Below are positions 48,002-60,221 of a DNA stretch of 64,000 bases, piece after piece. A model generated the notes under the pieces. That model did no database searches, was not told where the DNA came from, and saw only the letters and a program-made list of their open reading frames with translations. The DNA comes from Cryptomeria japonica (taxonomy: Eukaryota > Streptophyta > Pinopsida > Cupressales > Cupressaceae): assembly GCF_030272615.1 (NCBI RefSeq), contig NC_081406.1, forward strand, positions 190,893,891 to 190,957,890. The letters are read 5' to 3'. The translations under genes and the position numbers were made by a program. Positions within the stretch are counted from its first letter, which is position 1. Each line of letters starts with the position of its first letter.

Positions 48002-49456
48002 TTATCCAACTTTTGGCTTTACCAGTTTTGGTTCCAAAAACAATGTGTTTGGTTCTTCTTCTTCCTTCTTCTTGTTGGTTTCTTTAGTTTTTTTAGGAAA
48101 TTCATCTACTCGAACATTGACACTTTCAATGATCTTCTTAGTCCGGTTGTTGTAGCACTTGTAAGCTTTTCTCCTAGTGGAGTAACCAACAAATATGCCT
48201 TCATCACTTTTGGCATCAAACTTTCCAATATAATCACTTCTTTTAATAAAACATCTACTACCAAATTTTTTGAAGTAACTGACATTCAGTGATCTACCAT
48301 ACCAGTATTCATAGGGTGTTTTGTCCTTACCTCTTTTGACCAGTATACAATTAATTGCATAAACAGTTGTGCTCATAGATTCTCTCCAAAATTTCTTAGC
48401 TACACCTCCTTGAATTAACATAGTCCTAGCAGCTTCAACCACTGACCGATTGTTCCTTTCTGCAATACCATTCTGTTGTGGTGTCCCTGGTGCAAATAGC
48501 TGCCTCTTGATCCCATTGTTTTCACATTATCTAGTGAATTCCTCTGAAGTAAATTCACCACCTTGATCAGTTCTCAAACATTTCAGCTTCCTTCCACTTT
48601 CATTTTCAACCAGGGCTTTGAATTCCTTAAATTTGTTGAATGCTTATGTCTTGTCTTTCAAGAATGTGACCCACATCATCCTTAAGCAGTCATTGGTAAA
48701 AATCATGAAGTACCGATCTCCTTGAATACTCCTTGTCCTCATTGGTCCACATAGGTCAATATGAACCAAATCTAGCAAATTCTCAGCTAAGAAAGATTTG
48801 CTCTTGAAGGTTGAGGATGTCATTTTCCCTAACTGACATTCCTTTCACAAAGCATTCACTAGTTTGTCCAACTGTGGCAATCCTCTTACTAATTTTGACT
48901 TGCTGACTCTTACAATGTTATCAAAATTCACATGAAAAAACCTCTGATGCCAAAGCCAACTATCTTCTACTTTTGCAATCAAACAATTGTTCACTTTAGA
49001 GTTTAAGTGAAATAGATTACCTCTAGTTTGTTTGCCTATTGCAATCAGCTCACCTTTGCATCCAAAGATCTTGCAAACTCCATTCTTGAATTCTAACAGG
49101 TAACCTTTGTCTTTGAGTTGAGAAACACTCAAAAGATTGTGTTTCAAACCTTCAACCCAGTAGACATCATCTGCACTACTCTTACCATTCAGGGAGATGG
49201 ATCCTTTGCCTTTCACCATGCAGGGAGAGTTATTCCCAAATCTGACAACACCTCCATCAAATTCATCCAATGTTAGAAACTTGCTCCGGTCACCAATCAT
49301 GAGGTGTGAACAACCACTATCAATAATCCAGTCATTTGAATTATCCAAGTGAGAAACCAATGCCTTCTGATATGATATGTCTTCTTTGACAGAAACAAAG
49401 ACAATGTCCTCATTTGTATCATCCTCAGATTCTTCATCAGTAATACCTCCATCCAC
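48002..49456 (-). pseudogene. Copia C2 protease-integrase relic
   Basis: Protease WIIDSGCSHLMIGDRSKF (frame 49456-48845). Integrase zinc region WLWHQRFFHVNFDN, where the second zinc-type residue is Phe and not Cys. A TGA at about 48851 sits in the knuckle (NAL*KECQ). The core follows with WVTFLKDKT, then a TAA at 48646-48644 at the same codon as in C1 and C3, then AFNKFKEFKALVENE. The C-terminal integrase frame (48442-48002) reads MVEAARTMLIQGGVAKKFWRESMSTTVYAIN and WYGRSLNVSYFKKFGSRCF. Confidence 0.88.
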
Positions 49457-49469
49457 TGCAATGAGACAA

Positions 49470-50365
49470 TTTCTTTTTCCTTTTCCTTTATAATTCCTAT
49501 ATTTCTCTCATTTTTCCTCATTATCTCCATTAGGACAGTTAGTAGCAATATGTCCTATCTAGTTACATGCAAAACATTTTAGTGGTAATTTACCTCTATA
49601 CTTATCGGTACCTCTAGGTAACCACTTGACCAACAATGCTTCAAGTTCTATCAGGCTTTCTTCATCATCTACCTCTCTGCTAGATCTAGATTCATGACTA
49701 TAGCTTACTTCTCTTCTTTTCCTTACTGGTGGGGTTGAGACTGAGGCTTTAAATGCAGATTCTGACCTCTAAACACTTCCATCGAAACCATTTAATTCAA
49801 ATGCAGTTAATTTACCAATGATAGAGTCAAGAGTTGCCTTTGTCTTGTCAATAGATTTGAGTTCTTGAATGGCTGCAACTCTGATAGCATAGACTGGTAG
49901 AAGGGTTCTCAATACCTTGCTAACCATAGTGGCATCCTCCACTGTACCTCCAATGCTTTTGATTTCTCCAACTATCTCCTTGATTCTCTGACCATATTGT
50001 TAAATTTTTTCACCTTCAGTCATTATCATGCCATCAAATTTTCCTTTGAGACTCTCTTCCTTGGCTATCTTTACATGCTCATCATCACCATAGATTTCTT
50101 CCAGTTTCTTCAAAACTTCATGTGTAGTCTCCAAATAATGAACATCAACATATTCTGAATCTGACAAAGTACTGATGATGGCTTCCAATGCTTGGTTGTT
50201 CTCCTGCTGCTCCTTTTGATCATCTATCATAATTCCACTAGGCAAGTTATACTTAGTAACAACTTGATCCCAATACAGACTCCCTAAGCTCTTGATATAA
50301 TTCTTCATCCTATCACTCCAGATTCTGTAGTTATCTCTATTGAACTTCGGACCTTCTCTCTTCAT
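49470..50365 (-). pseudogene. Copia C2 gag relic
   Basis: Begins with a good ATG at 50365: MKREGPKFNRDNYRIWSDRMKNYIKSLG. It continues ALEAIISTLSDSEYVDVHYLETTHEVLKKLEEIYGDDEHVKIAKEESLKGKFDGM. A stop follows EGEKI at 50000. The zinc knuckle near 49545-49590 reads KCFACN*IGHIATNC, with all CCHC residues but a TAG inside. Upstream lies a short leader to the PBS. Confidence 0.85.
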
Positions 50366-50424
50366 AATTTTCTCTTGGATCTTTTTCTTAATCTATTAGG
50401 CTTATACTCAAGAGGACCTGGAAA

Positions 50425-50436
50425 TCTCTGATACCA
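50425..50436 (-). other. Primer-binding site of C2
   Basis: TGGTATCAGAGA on the minus strand, two bases after the 5' LTR end. It is one base off the initiator tRNA-Met PBS. Confidence 0.88.
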
Positions 50437-50438
50437 AT

Positions 50439-51831
50439 TGATAATATGATGAAACTATAAATATCTGGTCAAGTATTGAGAGGGGGGGGTGAATCAGTAG
50501 ATAGAAAATTAACTAAACTTTCACCAAACTCATTTCCAACTCAAGAGCAACTCACCAAGTTTACCGATTTAGTCACTTTATCAAATCTGTAGCAACACTG
50601 TCAAACCTTACTGGTTGACCTAATACTTCAATGATATAATGCAACAGATTTGAAACTTAAATATCCTTCGACCAAAACCTTAAACCACTTCACTAATACC
50701 AATAATAACATATTTTAGATCATTTCCAATCATTTAAATATATCTATGTAGATTTACCAATCATTCATATCAACCATACCAAAAACACATCCACAAAATC
50801 ATTCACCACTTAACACAATGATTTTTCACATGGAAACCCAAATGGGAAAAACCACAGTGGGGATGAATACTGACAAGCATTTTGAACTCTTCTGAAGTTC
50901 GCCCTATTAGGAGCCAAGCCCGATTAGAAGCTTATACAATAATGTTCTATTAGGAACAGATTCGGTTAAGGACCACCTAGTTAAGGGATTGACTACAAAT
51001 ACCCTGTTAAAGGTAAACTCGGTGGAGGATTTTAAATCCAAGCTAATGGATCACCTGGTTAGAGGATTTCAACAACAAGCTTGTTAGAGCTTACCCGGTT
51101 AAGAGATTTTACTACTGTAATGGTTAGAGAACAACAGGTTCTTGACCGATCTAGAAATAGCACTTCCTTGCTGAATCAGATCCTTTATCACTTCTATCTA
51201 TCTTCACATCATTCTACAGACACACCTCTTGGTTCGGCAACAATCATTTTCACACTTAACCAAATTTCTAATAACTCATTGAATCAATCCATCGACCTTA
51301 TAATAAAATACATTAGGTCGGTAACACAACTCAAACCCTACAATTCTCATAGAGATTACAAACACATCAATTTAATCTTGACTGTTAGATTACATGCAGT
51401 CAACTTCACATTCTTCTAGCCATCTACAACCTCTTTTGGATCACCGCACTTTGAATCTTGTAACACATCACACGTTTGTCACTTCATACTATGCATTTGA
51501 TCATTCCAAAGATAAACGATTATCTTTACACAACAAAACCTTTTCTAAACTCATTACATGCAACATGCTTATGTGGCATCTTCATCACCGATCATGATTC
51601 AATCATAAATCATCACAACCGATCTCCAAGCTTCATCGGTTAGGGTTATGCTTCTCAACTGGTTAGGGTTACCGGTTGATCTTCACTGCTTCATTACTGG
51701 TTGCTTTACTGCTTCATTACTGGTTTCTTTACTACCTCATTAGCGGTTTCTATAGTACTTCATTACCGATTGTTATTAACATCAATGACAACACTATACT
51801 TCTTCAATGCAATCTTCATGCAATGCCAATA
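50439..51831 (-). repeat. 5' LTR of copia C2 (1393 bp)
   Basis: Same length and ends as the 3' LTR. It carries the same hairpin array (mirrored at about 50890-51100) and a homopolymer tract (GAGAGGGGGGGGTGAATCAG) that is the complement of the C-rich LTR end block. Confidence 0.93.
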
Positions 51832-52921
51832 GTAATAAGGTCTCTTAACCGATGATGCTTTATGGTTTGGAGGTAAATTTCATTATGTCCATAACTTGAT
51901 GGTGATGTGTCACAACCTGTGTGAGAAATTAAAATATTGTTTTGGCACAATTAAGGATGGAACTTCTTGGGAAGCAACAAAGTGCTTAGCATAATGTTTT
52001 AAGGGTATGACTGCTTATCAGATCGATGTGCGGTGATGTGTTATGATCATTCAAAGACTGTAATTGTCTTGAAATTTGTTCTAATGATCTATATGATGAT
52101 TTGTAATGATCTGTGATGATCTATGATGCAAATTCATTTGAATCTTGATGTATCTAGGGTTTTGTAACCAATAAAGATGTAAAGTTTATTTAGGTCAGTT
52201 TTGATGACGTTTATTGTGTCGGTAATATGAGAAAAGAGTGTGTAGCCAAACCTGAGGTGTGTGTCTGCAAGAGTGAAGTAGAGTGGAGTTGAAGTGGATT
52301 TGAACAAGCAAGATGGAAGTGCTATTTCCAGATCGTTCATTTGTTGTTCCCTAACAGTTGTAGCAGGTTCAAAATCCCTTAACCAGGTAGGTCCTAAAGA
52401 GGCCTTGTTCATGTAAATCCCTTAACTGGGTAGCTCAACAACTTGAGTTTAAATCCTCCTACAAGGTTTCTTCTAATAGGGAAACGCTCCTAACAGAGCT
52501 CATATTATAAATCCCTTAACCGGGTGACTCCTAACAAGGTCTGCTCCTAACTGGGCATCATTGTAAGCTCCTAATTGGGCTAGGCTCCTAATAGGGCGCA
52601 TTCTGAAAGAGTGCATTATTTTGTGGGTACCAATTCCCACCGTGGTTTTTCCCATTTGGATTTCCACATGAAAATCCTGGTGTTCATATGGTGATTGATT
52701 TGTGTTTGTGTTAAGTTGATATCTTTCTATTGCATGCATGATATGGAACACTTAAATGAGCAGTTTGGTAAATCTGATTAGTAGATTGATTTCAGTGGCT
52801 ACCAGTACTGGCTATTGTTTTGGTGAATTATTGATCAGTTTGGTTTAAGATTTTAGTTTCTTATTAATATTGATTCACCTCCTCCTCCCTTCTCAATATT
52901 AATCAGATCCTATAAATAACA
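51832..52921 (+). repeat. 5' LTR of copia C1b, second part
   Basis: Continues the LTR after C2 and ends TATAAATAACA. Together with 43985-44475 it gives about 1.58 kb, in line with the C1a LTR (1591 bp). Hairpin array at 52381-52615. Confidence 0.88.
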
Positions 52922-52923
52922 AT

Positions 52924-52935
52924 TGGTATTAGAGC
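52924..52935 (+). other. Primer-binding site of C1b (mutated)
   Basis: TGGTATTAGAGC: the initiator tRNA-Met PBS with one C-to-T change. Confidence 0.85.
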
Positions 52936-52991
52936 TTTAGGTCCTCTGTGTGCAGGAAGCTTAACAACTTGAGGAAAATATCTGAAAGAAA

Positions 52992-53116
52992 ATGATGAAG
53001 GAGGGTCCAAAATTTACTAAGGACAACTACACAATATGGAAAGACCGAATGAATATTTATATCAAAGGTATGGGTTCTCAGTTTTGGCAACATGTTACTA
53101 CTAAATATGTACCCCT
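52992..53116 (+). pseudogene. Start of C1b gag, cut by element G
   Basis: ATG ATG at 52992 gives MMKEGPKFTKDNYTIWKDR, then MNIYIKGMGSQFWQHVTTKYVP, the copia Gag N-terminus (compare C2 MKREGPKFNRDNYRIW). It stops at KYVP, where element G was inserted. Gag resumes at 61123 with PTNPLIPYQFKEQ. Confidence 0.88.
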
Positions 53117-53995
53117 TGAAGAGAGGAAAATGTAGCAAGGGAAGATCACATGGTTAGTATTCAAATGAAGCATTCAAACACATAATTCACAAAGAATAAC
53201 CATTTATACCTTTCTATTTTTACCTCTCCCTTGGATTGAGTTTGATGAAGTGGATGGATGATGAGGATACGCCCTTGATGTTCCTTGCTTGATATGATGT
53301 GGAATGATCTGCTTTTCTCAACAAGATTAATGGATTGATGGGATTATTCGATGGATTTTGGATGGATTTTAATTGAAATATTGAAGAAAGAAGAGAGAGG
53401 AGAAAAGAGTAGCATGGGAAGTGGATTATTTATGAGGAGAATAGGCTCCAATTTATAGATTGGAGAAGGCCAATGGAGGGCTAAGATTGATTTGATCATG
53501 AAGGGTTGAGATTGATTTTAGATAGAAGGCATGGATCAGGGGTGCCTTGGGAAACTAAACAAGAATATAAAATTCCTTGGAAAAGCAGGGGGGGAGAAAT
53601 TTGAATTTCAAATATGAGGAATTAAAAATTCCAAAATAAGGATGCATTGAGGGATTCAAAGAAATTTAAATTTCTTTGAGAGACTCAATGTTGATGTGAC
53701 ATGAGTGGGAATTAAAAATTGAGGGATAATGATAATCATGATTATGAGAGTTTCAAGAAGGATTAATTAGGTTGAGTGGGATTAGGAAAAGTGATTTGTA
53801 GGAATTACATGACTAGGTTAATTAATTAGAATTAATTAACTGAGTGGGTTTAGAGGAAATAATTATTGGACAATAGTGATAGAATTAATTAAATTATATT
53901 TAATTAACACTGAGAGGAATAAGAATAACACAATTAAATCAATTAATTATGTTGATAGGCTTAAATTAATTAAATATTAATTTTAGGTGTCTACA
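53117..53995 (-). repeat. 3' LTR of element G (879 bp)
   Basis: Aligns with 60222-61122 and 830-1705. It has a private 14-bp deletion near 53281 and several substitutions. Ends TG...CA. Confidence 0.82.
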
Positions 53996-54009
53996 TTTTG
54001 CCCTTCTTT
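53996..54009 (-). other. Polypurine tract of element G
   Basis: AAAGAAGGGCAAAA on the minus strand, directly before the TGTAGACACC LTR start. It sets the element's orientation. Confidence 0.65.
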
Positions 54010-55966
54010 GATATAGCGTCGTGAAATGATGTTATATCAAAGAAGAATAAAACATAGTAGAAGAAAAGGATAAAGACTAGTAGCATGATGCCCCAATCAT
54101 GAGCTAAAGAAAAGGATAAGGACTAGTAGCGTGATGCCCCAGTCATGAGATGAGGAAGAATTATGAGGAGGAAGGATGACGAGGAAGTATTTGTATGCCC
54201 CCTCGAGAGGACATGCGAGTTCGAAGAACATGGGTGTGCTCTCGAAAGGAATTAGAAGAATAAGTGATGAAAGGATGAGGATAATGAAAGAGGGAATGAG
54301 GATGGGTTGGAGTGTTGTGAATGAAATGAGACAAAGAAGTGATAAATGGATTGGATTTCTTGTTGAGCAAGTATAGAGAGAAAACCTAGATTTGATATTG
54401 TCATGAATAGTCTACACCACTGATTATAAGAACCAAGATGATACGAAGATCCGAGGCATGGACTAAAGCTCAATCAAATAGGAATGCCTTGATCACAATA
54501 ATGCAAGTGTTCATAAACACTAATGCAGGGTTGTTGGTTCAAACAAGGAAGACCTTCAAACACACCATGCCATGAAAACTATGCCCCATTATACACCAGC
54601 CAAGACATACCAAGATATAGGATGATCAAGGCAGTCCTGAATAAGTATAATCCTGGGACACAAGATGAAAAAAAAGAAAAATTCTCAGGCCTACCAATGA
54701 CATGCACATGACCAACTGACATCTCTTGCCAAGGGTAGGATACAGATTTGGATAAACTGTCGGACTAGGGAAGGATACATCCTGATGGGCAGGTGATGGA
54801 TTGATTGATGGATGACAAAAGACAAGTTGGATGCACGAGGTCTAAAAATGAGAGGATTGTTGCTTGGATTTGATTAGCAAAGTATGGATGGGTGCTTGGA
54901 TTAGGCAAAAGTCAGTGTGAGCTCAAGTAGATGGGAAAAGATCAGTTTGATGGATTGGATAGGATTGGAAGAAGGATAAATGATTAGATAGGATGAAAAA
55001 GGGGGATGGATGTTTTAATAGGATTGGATTGGGGATGGGATTATTGATTGAATTGGAAGTGATGCAGAATATGATTGGATGAGATAGGATTTGATTGACT
55101 GGAACCAATGACAAGGGAGAACCAATGGGTGGTAAGAGGATGGATGAATGGAATAAGGAAGTTATTGTTTGGATAGGAGAAAGATGGATGGAGTGGATGG
55201 ATATGTATAGGATATGGAGAACTGGAGGTAGGGTGATGGAGACCCAAGGACTATGATACAAAGGAGTGAAATGCTCCATACTAGAGGTAGTGGAATTAAG
55301 GATGCAAGGATGGTGGATGAAGATGTATGAGGTGGAAGGATAACGTGTAATGGATATGGATGGTAGATGATTAAGGCTTGAATGATCCAAAGCATGCATG
55401 CATATACATTATTTTTCCTCTTATATGATCAAGACAAAAGATACTACTAGAGGATTCATTTTGATAGGATGAGGGATATGAGATGGAGGATATGGATAGG
55501 ATAGTCAAGATCAAAGATAGGAAAGGAGAATGGACTTAGATAAGATGCAGATGGATGGGAGGATTGTTTGAATGAAGCTTGCCCCTAAGTGTGGAGTGCA
55601 AGGGGATGAGGGGATTACACATGATTCTTGTTTGCCAAGTTTTCATAATGGTACTTACCCAAGGTGCCACAAGAAGCAGTTTTCACCATTGGATGAAATG
55701 ATTTTTCTTTAGTTTTTTTAATTTTTTTTTTGTATTTTTCTTGATTTCTTGATTTTTTTTGAATTTTTGGAATAGTTTGGATGGATAAGGATGAGGATGA
55801 GTGGATATGGAATATAGTGAATGCATGAAGGAGGAAGGGAGGACTCAAGAATATAGTTCCATAGATGGTATCCCTTAGTATTTATTTGAAGTGGAGGTAT
55901 GCTCATAGATGTTGGCATCAATGAAATGGATATGGGATGAAATATATGGATTTGTAAAGGTTTAGA
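54010..55966 (-). other. Element G internal region, 3' third
   Basis: Low-complexity GGATNGGAT-rich sequence on the plus strand with no stable coding frame. Two near-identical phrases (gactagtagc(a/g)tgatgcccca, 54078 and 54121) form a short direct repeat. The minus frames (54923-55399 and others) are Ser/Pro/His-rich translations of the simple sequence. Confidence 0.5.
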
Positions 55967-57367
55967 CTAATAGAATGGGATTGTGAAAAATGGATGGTGG
56001 ATAATGGATGGGGTTTTGAAGAATTTGTGGAAGATCAAAATTGGCACACACCTTGAAGGGTGTTGGAGTAGTAGGGGAGAGTGTTTTGAATTAGATAGAG
56101 GATAAAGTGTGGATTTTGGGAAATGAGGACCCAAAATAGAAGAAGGGGATGATGGAGTTGGGATGGTGGATTTTGGGACATAAGGACCCAAAATGGATTT
56201 TGAAGATGGAGGAGTGTTAGATGGAGGATTGGAAGACTTATGAATGGATGGAGCTTTTGGATTAACAAGTTTGGATGCCAATTTTGATTTTGCTTTGGGA
56301 TGCATTTCTTCTTTGGGAATCCACATAGTTTTTGATTTTTTCTTTTGGGGCCTTTGTGACCTTTTCGATTTTTCTTTCTTTTGGATCACATTTTTCTTTT
56401 GAGCATGTCATTTTGAGGGCACATGTTGATCCTTTGATTTTTGTGGATTTTGAGCTTTATGCTTTTTTGATTGGGCATCCAAATTGCTTTCAATTGCAAT
56501 GGGATGGGTGCATGAGGATGTATGGTTTAAGGATTTTATGGATGGTGGGATGATGGAAGGAGAGTGTTGGGAGGCATTCACTAATGTGTTCCTTTGTTGA
56601 TATTTCTTAGGGATAGTGGATGGAGGGATGTAAGGACCCAAAATGGATGGAAGTAATGGAGGATTTAGCTTTGGAATATAAGGTCCCAAAATGGATGTGG
56701 ATGATGGGGGGTGATGGGATTCTGATTTGTATGAAGGAAATTTGGATTTAAGAGGAATAGAGGATGTACCAACATCTTGAGCATTAGCTTGAGGCCCCTT
56801 CTTATTTCAGAAAGAAGATGCGATTCCATTTGGAGGGGGATGAGATGTGGAAGGAAGATTAGGATCTTTAGATGGATTGGGATCATGAAATGGAGATGAA
56901 GGGATACTTTGATCTTGACTAGGGAGGTTATCATGAGATGAAGTGGGAGGTGTGATTGGATCATGAGATGTGAGAGGATCATGTGATGGAGGGAGAGGGT
57001 TGGATAGAGGAATCATATGATCATGAGAGGAAGTGGAGGGAATGCCATCATTAGATGGAGTAGAGAGAGATGTATCATGAGATGGAGAGTATTCTATGCT
57101 AGCATGCTTTGGAACAATATTTTAAGATGTTTGGAGTTGTGGGGATTGTGTGATGGAGGAGGATATGGAAGCTTTGATGTGAGTAGGTGGGGAAATGGGG
57201 GTATCATGAAGTACAAAGGATTGGGATTTTTTTTGAGGTGGGGGTGATTGGGGTGGATGGAGGACTTGAGGAGACTTGGCCACTTTGCTTTGAGGTGAAG
57301 ATTTTGTCTCCTTTGCTAGCATGTCTTGGATAAGATTATGGATGATGGACTTGGAGGATGTGGACAA
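55967..57367 (-). pseudogene. Element G broken Pro/Ser-rich reading frame with ILGPY-type repeats
   Basis: In one minus-strand frame, open segments at 57367-57122, 57016-56807, 56689-56408 and 56389-55967 follow each other, separated by a few stops. The product would be rich in Pro, Ser, His and Lys. It has at least four repeats of an S-I-L-G-P-Y/H-x-P-x-S-T type unit, encoded by 'aaggacccaaaatgga' phrases at about 56125, 56180, 56630 and 56680. A basic stretch KKKEKSKRSQRPQKKKSK type lies near 56380-56330. I do not recognise the family. Because it lies in the element's sense strand it may be a Gag-like or captured gene, but the simple-sequence bias makes chance openness possible. Confidence 0.45.
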
Positions 57368-57930
57368 TACAGATTTTGGAGGATTAGGATTAAATGGAGG
57401 ATTGGGATTGGATGAAGGATTAGGATTAGATGGGGGATTGGGATTGGGATTGGATGGAAGATTAGGATAATGGATTGGAGAATTAGGATTAATGCTTGGA
57501 GGATTATGGAGTAAAGGATTTGGATGGGGAGTAGAGGTAATGAATGTATTATAGAAGGATGGGGATTGGGTGTAGATGGGGGGGAGATGAAGGTATACAT
57601 ATTGGATCAGAGGAGTATATGGGTGAGGAATAATATGGAGATATGGATGGGGAATAAGATGGATTTCCCTTGTCGAAGGTAGGGGAAGGATAAGAGATAT
57701 GGTATAGATTGGGATTGGGTGTAATGTGTTTAGATGGGATGGATGAAGGTATGATAGGAAAGTGGGAGATTATGGGATTAACTTGGTAGGAAGATTAGTG
57801 AACTTCCATGAGCATCTTCTCATACCAAGCTTTGAAATTCTAGGTAGTCATGTTGAGAGTGAAGGATTAGATTGGAATTGGATGAATATGTTTTGGAGGA
57901 GAAAGATTATAAAGATGATGTTAAATGAAG
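57368..57930. repeat. GGATTGGGATT-type low-complexity tract in element G
   Basis: Degenerate runs of ggattaggatt, ggattgggatt and gatgaagga. It makes the minus frames Pro/Ile/Leu-rich (57316-57600). Confidence 0.75.
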
Positions 57931-58360
57931 ATGAGGATTAGGACTTGGCTTGGAATGATAATGGATTAGATTTGATTGGATTAGTCCTTGGATTAGGACT
58001 TGATTTGCTTGGATTGGTCCTTAGATTAGGACTTGATTTGATTGGATGATTGATTGATTGGATCGGATTGAATTGGATTAGATTGGATTGGATTCGATTT
58101 GATTTGATTCGATTTGATTTGATTGGATTAAATTGAATGGATTGGATTAGTCCTTAGATTAGGACTTGGTTTGATTGGATTTGGATTGGAATTGGTTTGA
58201 GTGGATTTGATTTGGATTGGAATTGATTTGGTTGGATTGGATTAGTCCTTGGATTAGGACTTGATTTGACTGGATTGGTCCTTAGATTAGGACTTGATTG
58301 GATTTGGATTGGTCCTTGGATTAGGACTTGATTGGATTTAGATTAGATTTAATTGGATTG
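57931..58360. repeat. Minisatellite with GTCCT-TGGATT-AGGAC hairpin units in element G
   Basis: Six or more copies of a unit containing GTCCTTGGATTAGGACTTGATT (or TTAGATT) are spaced by variable GATTGGATT filler, at about 57985, 58017, 58151, 58247, 58278 and 58312. Each core is an inverted repeat of GTCCT/AGGAC around a six-base loop. Confidence 0.85.
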
Positions 58361-60221
58361 GATTAGATTGGATTTGATTTGATTAAAGGATTGGATGATT
58401 GTTTGGAGGATTGGATGACCGGATTAGGAAGATGGATGGATTTGATTGATTGGAATTTTGGAGATTTGATTGGATCAAAGGGAGAATGATTATGGAAGAA
58501 CGGATAGATAAAAGGAAGAATAAAGGGGGAGGCTACCCAAAGTCGAATGAATGGTTTGGACAAAAAAAATTGGTTGAGGAAGGATGATTGTTTGAATGGA
58601 TGAAAGTGGATTGGGGATTGGAAAATTTCTTGGATAGATAGAAAGGGATTAAAGATTTGATGACAAGATAAAATTTGGAAAGAGGGATGATTGATTGGTT
58701 GTGGGGGATGGAATTGGCAAGAGATGTCAAGTAAAGAGAACACAATGGTCAAAAGAAGTTAGACTCAAAAGACACTCATGCTCCTTCACAATATATCCTA
58801 TGGCAAGTAAGGACAATAGTCAATGGATCCCAATTGGTTTCCCAGCTACGCTTACCTAGAGCGGACACTTAGATGCTTGAATCCACTAGCTCCCCTCCAT
58901 GACACTCACTTCCCCGAGGCAGCCAAGCATCAATTCCCATGAAAAATCCTCATGGCAAACTTTGTGTCTCTGTTAAGGGCTGTAAAAATATGGGTGAGGT
59001 CCGATCTCCTGCACCAATGACTAGAAGGTTTTTGGCCACTATGCTCAAGGTGTTTAGTATGGCTTCCCGTTAGGAGCTACCCTTCATAGTTGCGCAAGCG
59101 TAATTGAGGCCTATAGCCCAACGAAGCACCAAGAACTATTTAGTCACGCAAGTGTGATTGAGATCTCTAGGATCCTACTAAGCACCCAATGTGAGAGTGA
59201 ACTCTCAAATAGCCCCAAATATTGATTCTTTCGATCTCAATGGCCTATTTATTATAGTGAGTTGGGAACCCTAGGTCTGGGTGTACTCACTTGGGTCGTT
59301 CCCCTCTCACTAACTCTAAGAGCAACACAGGAGGGCAGGCCCACTAAGGGTAAAACATGTGACAAACATTAAAAGCTTGGAGGGTCTGGATTTATGATCG
59401 TTTAGATAGACGAGAGCATACTCTCCCACCTTTACACTTTTCACAAACACAAAAAATAATGGTTTATTTACCCCCTAATTAGATCTAGGTGCCTAGTTAA
59501 AAAAAAAGACACAATGTTTGATTGAAACTCCTAAGCAACCTATAAAACAATTGGATTAGTAGTTTTTGTATTTCTTAAGTCTTAGATAGTCAAAGAAGCT
59601 GCAACACTCATATAAAAAAATATCAGTAGCTACTGGTCTACAGAAACAGCGCACGCGCTGAAATGCAGTCAGGCGCGTTGAAGCACCTACACAGGCGCTA
59701 AAACGCTTACATACACGCTGAAGAGGGCCGAAATCAAAACAAATTATAGAAAATAAATATAAACAAAACTGCTAATTTATACTTGACTATCGCGTTGTTC
59801 TAGATCGGTCATGCTGAAGCACCTGTGCATGTGCTGAACTGCCTTTGCTCACACTAAAACAAAGAAACTTGCAACAAAAGTTAGCAGTTAAAATTTAAAA
59901 TTCAAAAAATTTTAATTTTTTTGCAAAGGGCAAGATTCTGAAAACAGTCGCCCTAGTATAGTTTAGCCCGCACTGAAACGCGGGTGTACGCGCTAAAAAA
60001 GACCAAAAGGGTTAGCAGATTTCAAATGAAAGTGGGAAATTAATTTAAGTTTAGAACCCTGGCACTGATGCGCCTGTGCACGCGCTGAAAGTTCTTTGAG
60101 TCGCACTGAACCCAAGTTGTTCGCGCTGATTTGTAGGCGCTCGCGTTGTTCTAATACTTGCAACTTGCACACTCACAAAAACGTTAGATTCAGGGACATG
60201 GTCCCACCAGGCATGCCAGAA
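58361..60221 (-). other. Element G internal region next to its 5' LTR
   Basis: Begins as low-complexity sequence, then becomes mixed sequence (about 58740-59410) without a recognised frame. Bases 59414-60221 repeat window bases 1-829. Here many GCGCTGAA / CACTGAA phrases recur (for example 59650-60130), a short dispersed motif typical of the leader of this element. The PBS candidate TGGCATGCCTGG is at 60218-60207. Confidence 0.55.

Larger units (their letters stand above)
44481..51831 (-). mobile_element. Copia C2: complete minus-strand element nested in the C1b 5' LTR
   Basis: A 7351-bp element. Left end TGATAATATGATG, right end CAATGCCAATA. TSD GTAAC (44476-44480) / GTAAT (51832-51836), one mismatch. 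Both LTRs are 1393 bp. PBS, gag, protease, integrase, RT, RNase H and polypurine tract occur in the normal order on the minus strand. Several stops and frameshifts make it inactive. Confidence 0.93.

Noticed and set aside
54161-58752. Many Ser/Pro/Ile/His-rich frames outside 55967-57367
   Set aside because: They are produced by GGATTGGAT-type simple sequence and change frame and composition with the repeat. Only the frame with internal peptide repeats was kept, at low confidence.
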